From Spirochaetaceae bacterium (lineage in GTDB: Bacteria > Spirochaetota > Spirochaetia > SZUA-6 > Bin103), in NCBI GenBank assembly GCA_026710565.1, contig JAPOQV010000032.1:1-19992 (forward strand): 19,992 nt of DNA. The letters are read 5' to 3'. Below the pieces are notes generated by a model, which was not told where the DNA came from, ran no database searches, and worked only from the letters and a program-made list of their open reading frames with translations. Of the stretch, positions 13,799 to 19,992 are shown one piece after another (the stretch's first letter is position 1; every line of letters begins with the position of its first letter). A program made the position numbers and the translations under genes.

Positions 13799-13923
13799 CT
13801 ACATACTTCATATTTAGCAGCAGGTCATATCCGCCCCTGTTTGTGCATGTCTCGATTGCTCAAACTCCACGCGCGCGAGATACTTGGGAGTATGAAGTAT
13901 GTAGCCACGCCAGGAGGCTCCTG
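13799..13923 (+). promoter_or_regulatory. Structured leader of the primase-helicase gene
   Basis: CTACATACTTCATA (13799-13812) and TATGAAGTATGTAG (13891-13904) are perfect 14-bp inverted copies 78 bases apart. A second short hairpin, ATACT-TGGG-AGTAT (13880-13893), shares bases with the right arm, so the two structures exclude each other in RNA. The ribosome-binding site AGGAGG sits in CAGGAGGCTCCTG (13911-13923), self-complementary over six bases each side. The segment is clearly more AT-rich than its surroundings. It may be an operator pair for a repressor, an RNA switch, or part of a replication origin. The sequence alone does not decide. Confidence 0.6.
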
Positions 13924-16815
13924 TTGATTAAGGACGATGCGGAGAGCCGGGTCGCCCGCGATTGGATCGAGCAGGAGCTGAGGCCGCTGAGGTGGGAAGG
14001 GGACGAGGCGACAATCCGGTGTCCACTGCCTGAGCACACCGACAGGAACCCGAGCGCCGGCGCGAATGCCGCCAAGGCCGTCTGGAACTGTCACCGCTGC
14101 GGAGGCGGGACGCTCACCGACCTTGCGGGTCGCCTGGGAGTCGAGCCGCCTAACTTCGGCCGCCGCCCGAACGGAACCGAGCTCGTCTATGAGTACCGGA
14201 ATGCTCAGAGCGAAGTGGTGTTCGAGGTGGTCCGGCGACCTGCCTCAGATGGCAAGACGTTCAGGCAACGGCACCGGCCGAGCCCCGGCGCTCTCTACGT
14301 GTGGAAGGCGCCACCGGAAAGCAAAGGGCTGCCCTACCGCCTGCCGGACGTGCTGGCCGCCGTGCGCGATGGCAAGCCGGTGTTGATCGTCGAGGGCGAG
14401 AAGGACGTAGACCGACTGTCGGCGATGGGATTCGCGGCGACCTGCAACGCCGGCGGCGCTGGGAAGTGGACTCCCAAGCACGCAAAGTGGCTGCCACCAG
14501 AGACGAAGGTCTATGTACTGCCCGACTGCGACGTTCCGGGGATCGAGCATAGCGAGAGGGTCTGCAGCACAGCCGCGAGTCAGGGTTGCGACGTGTACGC
14601 CGTCGATCCGAGGGACGCCTTCGGGTTTCAGATCGAGCTGAACCACGGCCGGGACGTATCGGACTGGCTAGATGAGGACCCATCGCGAGGCCGCATCGAG
14701 ATCGAGGCGATGCTCAACGGCGCGACACCGAAGGTCGCGTCTGCGAGGACGGCGGCTCAGCAAGCCGCTGATGCACCGCCGGATGACGGCATGCCCACGA
14801 TCTATTGCGCCCGCGGCGGACGCGGCCAGTGGACGCGAGAGGCCGTCAAGGCGCTAGTGGACATCGGACCATCAGACGACCGGCGCAGCTTGTATGGAAG
14901 CGTGCGTATGGAAGCGGGGACGGGCTCGAACCTCGGAGACGTAGTGACGCTGGCCGCCGCGCCGCCGCCAGAGCCAGACTCACGCCTGCTCGTGCCGGAA
15001 GGCACGCTCCTGATCCGCCCGGCGAAGTTCAAGAGCATCTGCCGGAGACTGGACCGCTCTGTGCACTGGTACACGGCGAGGCGCAACCGCTTTGGCGACG
15101 ACACGTTCGAGCCCGCGAACTCAACGCCAAACGACGCCGAGCACATCTTGGAAACCTACAGGGATGACCTGCTGGACATCGAACCACGGCCACGGCTGCG
15201 CACTCTGCGTGGAGTTGTCGATAGCCCGACCCTACGCCCCGACGGCTCGTTGATAGACATGCCGGGATGGGACGCTGAGACGTGGCTGTACGCCGACTTC
15301 AACGCGGGGGACTGGCAGGGACTCTCCTCCAGCCCGACGCGAGACGATGCCCGTAAGGCGTTAGAATTGTTGTACGACTTGGTGCATGAATCGCCCTTCG
15401 CAGAACCGATACACCGCGCCATGTGGGCAGCGCTAGTGCTGACGATGGTCGGCCGCCCCTATGCCACGGGCAATGTTCCGCTCTTCGCGTTCACGGCGAA
15501 CGCCCCTGGAGTCGGCAAGGGAACACTGGTCGACTTGGCATCGATCATCGCGACTGGGCGCTTATCAGCCAAGTGGGCACCAGTGAGCGGCCGAAGAACC
15601 GACGCCGAGAACGAGGAACGGAAACGCCTTATGTCGATCGCGTTGGGCGGGCACCGCTGCGTATGCATCGACAACGTGCGCCCTGGCGAACCCATCGGTA
15701 CGCCCGCCCTGGAGGGGGCGTTGACATCCGGTACGGATGACCGATTCGGCACTGTCGCGGATCGCGTGCTTGGCGAAACGGCGGTGACGGAAGCTCCTTG
15801 GGTCTGCGTAATGACTGCGACCGGCAACAACCTGACGGTAGTCGGCGACATGGCACGCAGAACACTTCTGTGCCGCTTGGCGACGAACGACGAGGATCCC
15901 GAGACCCGCGCCTATCGCCACCATCCGAAGGTAGCCGACCACTGTCTCGAGCACCGCAGGGAGTTGCTGGTGGCCGCGTTGACAGTGCTGATAGCTCATC
16001 GTGATGCCGTAAAGCGTGGCGAGACATCCCCGTTGCCCCGCATCGGAAGCTTCGGCGGATGGTCTGACCGTATCCGCTCGGCGGTAGCGTGGGCTGATCC
16101 CGAGTGCTGCGACCCATGGGCGACGAACGCCGAGGTAAAGGCCGAAGCCCAGCCCGAGCAAGCCGAGGCCGCCACCTTCCTTGCAGCGTGGGTTCGGGTT
16201 TTCGGCACGCGCGAGATGATGGCCCGAGAAATAGCGACGACGAATGACCCGGAGCTACGAGACGCGATCGCGGGGCTCAGCGTCATGCACAGCAAGGACG
16301 GTGTGGTGAAGGTGCGTAGCTTGAGCCGGTGGCTGTCGGCTCATAAAGACCGCCCTGGTCCGTTCACACTACACGAGGGTAAGCGCCAGAGTGGAAAGCC
16401 TGCTCGATGGTACGTCGTGTCGGCATCTCCGGTTGCATCGTATCCGTTGTATAGTCTGAACGGTGGCGAGGAGATGGTTTCGTATGAGGAGTTGATGGAG
16501 CTGCTCAGGTCGAGACCCACCGGTTGGACGCTGGTGACGCGGTACAGCCCCGTTCTGATTGATGGAGAGCTGGCGGCGGACGTGGGTGAGCAGGCAGAGC
16601 GAGTAGCAGTAGCGGACAATAAGACGGAACTCGCGGATCGGCCGTCGAACCGGGTTGGGCCCGCGGCGAACTCTATTTTTCTTGCTGACATTTACGAGCC
16701 GTCCGTGTTCGAGGATTTGTTTGAGTCTCAGAACGAGATGTTCTTTGATCTTTCCATCGATATACTGCAGCGCATCGATCCCCCGACACCCTCCCGTGTC
16801 AGGGGCCCGCGATGA
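13924..16815 (+). CDS. Primase-helicase replication protein of a mobile element (963 aa)
   Basis: A zinc-finger region has C33 and H38 (RCPLPEHTDRNPS) and C56 and C59 (NCHRCGGGTL). A TOPRIM domain follows with VEGEKD (156-161) and LPDCD (D201, D203), the metal-binding acidic residues. The C-terminal half is a P-loop ATPase with APGVGKGT (Walker A, 527-534), CVCIDN (Walker B, 579-584), a sensor-like ATGNNL and an RR pair in DMARRTL. Together these make an RNA primer and unwind DNA for an integrated plasmid or phage satellite. TTG at 13924 is chosen because AGGAGG lies 6 bases upstream; an open frame back to 13747 lacks support and crosses the leader structure. The gene is intact over 2.9 kb and its stop overlaps the next ATG. 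Confidence 0.9.
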   Translation: MIKDDAESRVARDWIEQELRPLRWEGDEATIRCPLPEHTDRNPSAGANAAKAVWNCHRCGGGTLTDLAGRLGVEPPNFGRRPNGTELVYEYRNAQSEVVFEVVRRPASDGKTFRQRHRPSPGALYVWKAPPESKGLPYRLPDVLAAVRDGKPVLIVEGEKDVDRLSAMGFAATCNAGGAGKWTPKHAKWLPPETKVYVLPDCDVPGIEHSERVCSTAASQGCDVYAVDPRDAFGFQIELNHGRDVSDWLDEDPSRGRIEIEAMLNGATPKVASARTAAQQAADAPPDDGMPTIYCARGGRGQWTREAVKALVDIGPSDDRRSLYGSVRMEAGTGSNLGDVVTLAAAPPPEPDSRLLVPEGTLLIRPAKFKSICRRLDRSVHWYTARRNRFGDDTFEPANSTPNDAEHILETYRDDLLDIEPRPRLRTLRGVVDSPTLRPDGSLIDMPGWDAETWLYADFNAGDWQGLSSSPTRDDARKALELLYDLVHESPFAEPIHRAMWAALVLTMVGRPYATGNVPLFAFTANAPGVGKGTLVDLASIIATGRLSAKWAPVSGRRTDAENEERKRLMSIALGGHRCVCIDNVRPGEPIGTPALEGALTSGTDDRFGTVADRVLGETAVTEAPWVCVMTATGNNLTVVGDMARRTLLCRLATNDEDPETRAYRHHPKVADHCLEHRRELLVAALTVLIAHRDAVKRGETSPLPRIGSFGGWSDRIRSAVAWADPECCDPWATNAEVKAEAQPEQAEAATFLAAWVRVFGTREMMAREIATTNDPELRDAIAGLSVMHSKDGVVKVRSLSRWLSAHKDRPGPFTLHEGKRQSGKPARWYVVSASPVASYPLYSLNGGEEMVSYEELMELLRSRPTGWTLVTRYSPVLIDGELAADVGEQAERVAVADNKTELADRPSNRVGPAANSIFLADIYEPSVFEDLFESQNEMFFDLSIDILQRIDPPTPSRVRGPR

Positions 16816-17202
16816 ATGCGATCAGAAGCAAGGCGGTCGCCTTCCTCTGCGCCTGCCTGCTTTGTGGCGTGCGCCCAGTCGGTCGCCCCAGAGACGGGTG
16901 CGCCGGATGGAGCGCTCAGCGAGTCCGCATGCTCCAACCGCGAGACCAGTACGGACCTTTCGCACATCACCACTCTCTATGACGGCGACACCATGACGGT
17001 CTACGTACTGTGCTGTACCATCTTTGCGGCGATCGTCCGGATCGATTCGGCGCCCGGCTGGTCGGTAGTGCCCCAGTCGTCTTTCGATCCGCCCCGGTGG
17101 CGCGTCGGTGATGCTGGGGGCTTCGGGTTGCGATGTACGGCGGCGACGGTCGGAGCGCCGAGGGAACCGCACCTTGTAGTCCCTCGGCTGATCTGTCTCT
17201 GA
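16812..17202 (+). pseudogene. Lipoprotein gene with one frameshift
   Basis: The ATG at 16812 overlaps the primase stop (ATGA) and has AGGGG 7 bases upstream. The start MNAIRSKAVAFLCACLL is a signal peptide. In the literal frame the protein ends at about 16981. Removing one T from the TTT run near 16860 restores LLVACAQSVAPETGAPDG, with lipobox LVAC, and continues through STDLSHITTLYDGDTMTVYV and APGWSVVPQSSFDPPRW to TGA at 17202. The restored product has about 129 residues with several cysteines (LCCTIF, LRCTA, LICL). It is the fourth lipoprotein-like gene in this region. No family is recognised. Confidence 0.55.
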
Positions 17203-18020
17203 TGCCGAATGGTGACGGTGGCGCCGTCGGTGGCTCCACGTCGGTCACCCGGGAGCCGACGCTTCGCTGATGCGCAGCAACGCGTCGACATGAGCAGCAG
17301 TAGGGCCGCATCGTGGAACCCGGCCACCTTCCCTTCGCCGTTCGCGGCTAGTAGCGAGGCCCCGTTTCTGCACACGGACCATCCGGTGCGGGCGACGGGG
17401 TCCCAGGCGGTCGCGTCTGTCACGGCCGATGGGCTTGAGGGTGTCGTGACTAGGGCGACGCCGGGGGGATCGGGCGAAGGTCCGTGGCTCTACCGCACTT
17501 GGAAGGGCTTACGCAGCCGGTCGCGAGTCCAGCCATCGCTCAACGTGAATTCTGAGTAGAGTTGTTGTCGTTACATAGGGAATAAGATGCTACTGGATGA
17601 AACGTCCAAGATATTGGACGCCACCTCCTCGACGGTGAGCGGTTCGGCTTGTCCCCGGTCCTTGCCGGCAGAGCCGTCCGCCGGAGCCCTTTCAGCATCT
17701 GCCGTACCCCTTGGTTGTCGGCAGGGTCGCGCAGAGCATGGTAACGGTGGGTTGCGGAGTTCCTTCGCCTATGGCGTTCAGCGTGGCGGCCGCGGTCTGA
17801 TGACACCGTACGCGGGAGTCACGCTGGCGCAGGCGCCGGAACGACCTACCGGCTGGGCGGGGCGGCTGAGTTCTCTGACCGTCGTTCGGCCTGAACCTGG
17901 AGGAAAACCGCCGCGAACACGTAGCGGTCGCGCCGGAGTATGCCGTCGTGCTGAACGCCTCCATGCGCTCACGGCAGCAGAACGGCATGTTTGCCCCTGT
18001 AACGAGCTTGGCAGTCCGTC
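17203..18020. other. Low-confidence region between the lipoprotein and alpA
   Basis: No gene can be firmly supported. On the minus strand TDATAWDPVARTGWSVCRNG and LLAANGEGKVAGFHDA (about 17305-17423) followed in another frame by HVDALLRISEASAPG look protein-like, but there is no start codon with a ribosome-binding site. Downstream of alpA on the minus strand several overlapping open frames (17692-18020) have no recognisable domain; one would normally expect a replication or regulatory gene here in P4-like elements. Confidence 0.3.
17603..17620 (-). terminator. Hairpin CGTCCAA/TTGGACG, minus-strand terminator candidate
   Basis: A perfect 7-bp stem with a 4-base loop. On the minus strand it is followed by TTTC, so it could end the alpA transcript. 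Confidence 0.4.
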
Positions 18021-18257
18021 TTACGCCTTCGGCAGCGCCTCCAGCCATCGCTCTACGTCCACGCGTCGCCAGCCGACTGCGCGCGATGCGTGGCCCCCGA
18101 GCCTGACTGGCCTCGGGAAGTCGCCGTCACGTACGCGTCGCCATAACGAAGTGCGCGACAGCCCAATCAGCGCGAGGACCGCCGATGTTCTCAAGATCGC
18201 AGGAGAGGAATCAAGGACGGATCTTGACGCTCCGTCGGAAAGGGTTTGTTGGGACAC
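18021..18257 (-). CDS. alpA: AlpA-family regulator / excisionase-like protein
   Basis: AlpA-like proteins are small DNA-binding regulators of P4-type and related integrated elements, often acting on the integrase gene or as excision factors. Residues ILRTSAVLALIGLSRTSLWR form the MerR-like helix-turn-helix; RVRDGDFPRPVRLGG and VGWRRVDVERWLEALP complete the family signature. GTG at 18257 is preferred over GTG at 18266 because AGGTGG lies 5 bases before it, giving 78 aa. A sigma70-type promoter lies upstream at 18313-18341. The gene reads away from the integrase remnant and is intact. Confidence 0.88.
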   Translation of the reverse strand: MSQQTLSDGASRSVLDSSPAILRTSAVLALIGLSRTSLWRRVRDGDFPRPVRLGGHASRAVGWRRVDVERWLEALPKA

Positions 18258-18312
18258 AACGACCACCTAAAAACCGCATAACAGAGTGGTGATTGATAGT
18301 GATCCATACCTG

Positions 18313-18341
18313 ACCCTACGTTCCAGGACGTGACATGTCAA
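18313..18341 (-). promoter_or_regulatory. Sigma70-type promoter of alpA
   Basis: On the minus strand a perfect -35 (TTGACA, 18336-18341) is spaced 17 bases from TAGGGT (18313-18318), about 55 bases before the start codon. The -35 overlaps the perfect palindrome TGACATGTCA (18331-18340), which could be a repressor operator. Confidence 0.6.
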
Positions 18342-18346
18342 CCCGT

Positions 18347-18371
18347 GGTAGTGCCGAACTGAGGCACTACC
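18347..18371. terminator. Perfect 9-bp hairpin at the integrase end
   Basis: GGTAGTGCC (18347-18355) and GGCACTACC (18363-18371) enclose a 7-base loop. The stem contains the integrase stop codon on the minus strand. No T-tract follows, so it may be a transcription barrier between integrase and alpA or a protein-binding site. Confidence 0.45.
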
Positions 18372-18860
18372 GAACCCTCGGCGCTCCGTTGCGTTGCGAT
18401 AGGTAGCCGCTCCAAGCTTCCTGTCGCGGCTCGAACAGGTCTGAGCGCATGGAGCGCGCCTCGACGCAGTTTGGGTCAACTTGAGCAAGCACCTGCTCGG
18501 CCAGATCGCGTGGCTGTTCCGTGTCACGGCACCACGACCTGAATCAGTTTCTCATGCCGTGCGTGTGCAACCCATGCGTAACTCGTGGCTCAGCTTGGTC
18601 AGTGTGTTGGCGCCCGCGGTCCCCGCTCGGCGGTCGACGGGAATATCAGTCCCGAGTCGTCGGCCAACCACCGCGCCCCCGTCAGTACCTCCATCGCCTG
18701 CGAGGCCAGCGGGACGCGGTGCTCACGCTTGGCCTGCATGCGATCCGCCGGCACGGTCCAGACGTGCCCCTCAGGATCGACCTCGCACCAACGCCCAAGC
18801 CCAAGCAGCGCCTCGGCGGGTCGACCTGCCCTCCGGGTGACAAAATGCGAACAACAGCTT
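18367..18860 (-). pseudogene. int: P4-type integrase C-terminal remnant
   Basis: Minus-strand frames give WCEVDPEGHVWTVPADRMQ, KREHRVPLASQAMEVL and DDSGLIFPSTAERG. Then, after a one-base shift near 18600, comes NTLTKLSHELRMGCT, and in a further frame HGMRN-stop-FRSWCRDTEQPRDLAEQ, DPNCVEARSMRSDLFEPRQ and EAWSGYL before TAG at 18367. HGMR and FRSWC match the catalytic HGFRssFRdW block of P4/phage-type tyrosine recombinases, and the EAWSGYL end is typical. The TGA sits where Ser usually stands. The N-terminal domain cannot be recognised. The gene is dead, so the element cannot move itself without help. Confidence 0.8.
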
Positions 18861-19168
18861 CGCGGCGAGGACTGGCGTTCGATGCGCGCACCGTCCGCAG
18901 TGCTGTCCCGACCTCTCGGTGGGGTAGGGCTCGATGATGATGTTGCGGCATTGTATCCAGCGATAGAGCTGAGTCCCAAGTCACGTGCGAGAAAATCAGG
19001 GACGCGGGCGTGGCGGTGGAGGAGCCGGGGGGCGGCGCCGTCCACGGTCACGATGGCCGGCCGCACACGCGTCACGGCGCCAGACCGAAGCGAATGAAAG
19101 GATGATCGGATACCATCAAGGGGTTGCGAGAGCAATAACGGGAGATTGGTTCAAGAAGCAAAACATTA
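18861..19168. other. Decayed integrase upstream region
   Basis: The integrase N-terminal half should lie here on the minus strand, but no frame gives recognisable sequence. The last ~70 bases become AT-rich towards the junction at 19190. No other gene is seen. Confidence 0.3.
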
Positions 19169-19188
19169 CAGTATTTACAAATATACTG
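19169..19188. repeat. AT-rich inverted repeat at a probable integration junction
   Basis: CAGTAT (19169-19174) and ATACTG (19183-19188) are inverted around an 8-base AT-rich centre. Short arms around a 6-8 base spacer are the usual form of a tyrosine-recombinase core site. It lies directly at the point where HNH-gene homology ends (19191) and next to the integrase remnant, which supports an attachment-site reading. Confidence 0.45.
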
Positions 19189-19190
19189 AT

Positions 19191-19400
19191 GGTGGCGTAG
19201 TCGAACAGGCTGGAGCAGCCGCGCTGCAGGTACAGCCGGCGGGCCTCGATCTCGGTCAGGTGGTCGATGACGGCACCCTGCAGGTGGCGTTCGTGGCGGA
19301 CCAGGGTGCCGGTCTGACGCAGCAGCTCGCGATCGGAGAGCGCACCGACGGTGGAGGTGATGGCGGCGCTGGCGGGGGCGTCAAGAGCGACGGTATCCAT
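19191..19400 (-). pseudogene. N-terminal fragment of an HNH-endonuclease-type protein
   Basis: The first 70 residues, from MDTVALDAPASAAITSTVG through ALSDRELLRQTGTLVRHERH, LQGAVIDHLTEIEARRLYL and QRGCSSLFDYAT, match the conserved helical N-terminus of a large HNH protein family frequent in myxobacteria and relatives. In full-length members SLFxYC is followed by a long helical region and a C-terminal HNH motif. Here homology stops at T70 and the frame runs on into ISIFVNTVMFCFLNQ, clearly unrelated. The break coincides with the AT-rich repeat at 19169-19188. No strong ribosome-binding site precedes the ATG at 19400. Confidence 0.7.
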
Positions 19401-19679
19401 GGAGAAAATATAACCATGATTCCCAGATAGACCTTCACTACCAGTCCGGGACGGGCATCTGATCGGCGCGCAGCGGGCGCTGAAGGGGGTGCGGCACGGC
19501 CGAAACGGCGCCCGAGCTTCCGGGAGGCCGGAAGGGGCCTGTACGTGCGCTGGCGTGCCATCTCGCAGGCGCACATTGCCGTCAAGACCCTGAGGCAGGA
19601 ATTCTCGACTTTTTTTCGGCGCGTTCGCGGCCGCGCCAGCCACGCCACGTGGGCATCGCACCCACACGGAATCCTGAAG
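19401..19679. other. Region without a recognisable gene
   Basis: Minus-strand open frames cross this stretch (for example PKKSREFLPQGLDGN near 19595-19640) but none has a start with a ribosome-binding site or a known motif. A TTTTTTTC run lies near 19610. Confidence 0.3.
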
Positions 19680-19832
19680 ACCCAATAGATGAAGAACCTC
19701 GGGGCTGTTCCAGTCGGCGAGCCCCTCGGCAATCGAGTCGGCGTTGTAGAAGTTCGCCGGCAGCCGGCCGCGGTGCCGCCTGCACCAGGTGGACCTCGCC
19801 CGCTCCGTTGCTGCCGACGACGATCCCGCCGG
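19680..19832 (-). pseudogene. Zeta-toxin-like kinase remnant
   Basis: GIVVGSNGAGEVHLVQ resembles the P-loop start of zeta-toxin/UDP-GlcNAc kinase-like proteins (GxNGAGKT/S), and after a one-base shift NFYNADSIAEGLADWNSPE matches the following NADxIAxGL block. The P-loop Lys is Glu here and the loop lacks Ser/Thr, so ATP binding would be lost. Sequence after the second motif is unrelated. Family assignment rests on these two motifs in the right order and spacing. Confidence 0.45.
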
Positions 19833-19992
19833 ACGCACCTGTCGGCGGCCCTGGTGCTGTGTCGCCGGATCAGTTCCCCCGCGCGCTCCGGTGTCGTCGC
19901 CGGCATCGCGGCGCATGCCGGCCGTTGCCTTCGATCCGCCGCAGCGACCAGCCGAGGCGTCCCGGGGCCAGGACCTGATGCACACGGTGCGC

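Noticed and set aside
13221..13817. Possible plus-strand membrane protein of 198 codons
   Set aside because: One hydrophobic stretch only, no ribosome-binding site, and it runs through the primase leader structure. Probably a chance frame in GC-rich DNA.

Overview
This window is GC-rich accessory DNA: stacked mobile elements separated by decayed genes. It holds a P4-type integrase remnant beside an alpA regulator, several lipoprotein-like signal peptides, and the N-terminus of a phage-like HNH protein of a kind common in Myxococcota and related deltaproteobacterial lineages. Together these suggest a high-GC Gram-negative bacterium or an island in one. The taxonomic call is weak. No rRNA, tRNA, CRISPR array or core housekeeping gene was seen.

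Left part (1-7405): after a small hypothetical gene at 31-270, bases 584-7400 are one IS21-family element. It has ~50-bp ends, each with two copies of a TTCCGGAAAATCTGG-type repeat, and an exact 5-bp target duplication (TCTGT). Its istB is intact, and a 62-codon ORF sits between istA and istB with ATGA overlaps on both sides. Its istA is dead: it has an in-frame amber codon and a frameshift, and it is split by a second transposon at 1855-6032. That inner element is 4,178 bp with 20/21-matching terminal repeats starting TGTCAG. It carries four minus-strand genes: a zinc-ribbon DUF6431-like protein, a DDE transposase (TniA-like), an ExeA/TniB-like AAA ATPase and a RepA-like RecA-fold ATPase. The last three overlap by 4 bp each. 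No TniQ/TnsD-like targeting gene or resolvase is visible.

Middle part (7406-13798): an accessory graveyard. It holds a C-terminal tyrosine-recombinase remnant with an amber codon, two small lipoprotein-like genes, the N-terminus of a PLD-domain helicase (a defence-type family), a small coiled-coil-like protein, a secreted YHYH/HNH nuclease, a DNA methyltransferase fused to an HNH domain (one frameshift) and a frameshifted minus-strand lipoprotein.

Right part (13799-19992): a complete 963-residue primase-helicase (zinc finger, TOPRIM, P-loop ATPase) lies behind a structured leader, followed by a frameshifted lipoprotein gene. Then come alpA on the minus strand with a good sigma70-type promoter and a decayed P4-type integrase. 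Near 19190 an HNH-protein gene stops abruptly beside an AT-rich inverted repeat, the probable edge of the integrated replicon. Beyond it lie the first 70 codons of that HNH gene and a zeta-toxin-like kinase remnant.

The primase-helicase, AlpA and integrase probably formed the replication, control and integration core of a P4-like integrated element. The four-gene inner transposon and istB are the other intact modules. Nearly everything between them is frameshifted or truncated.
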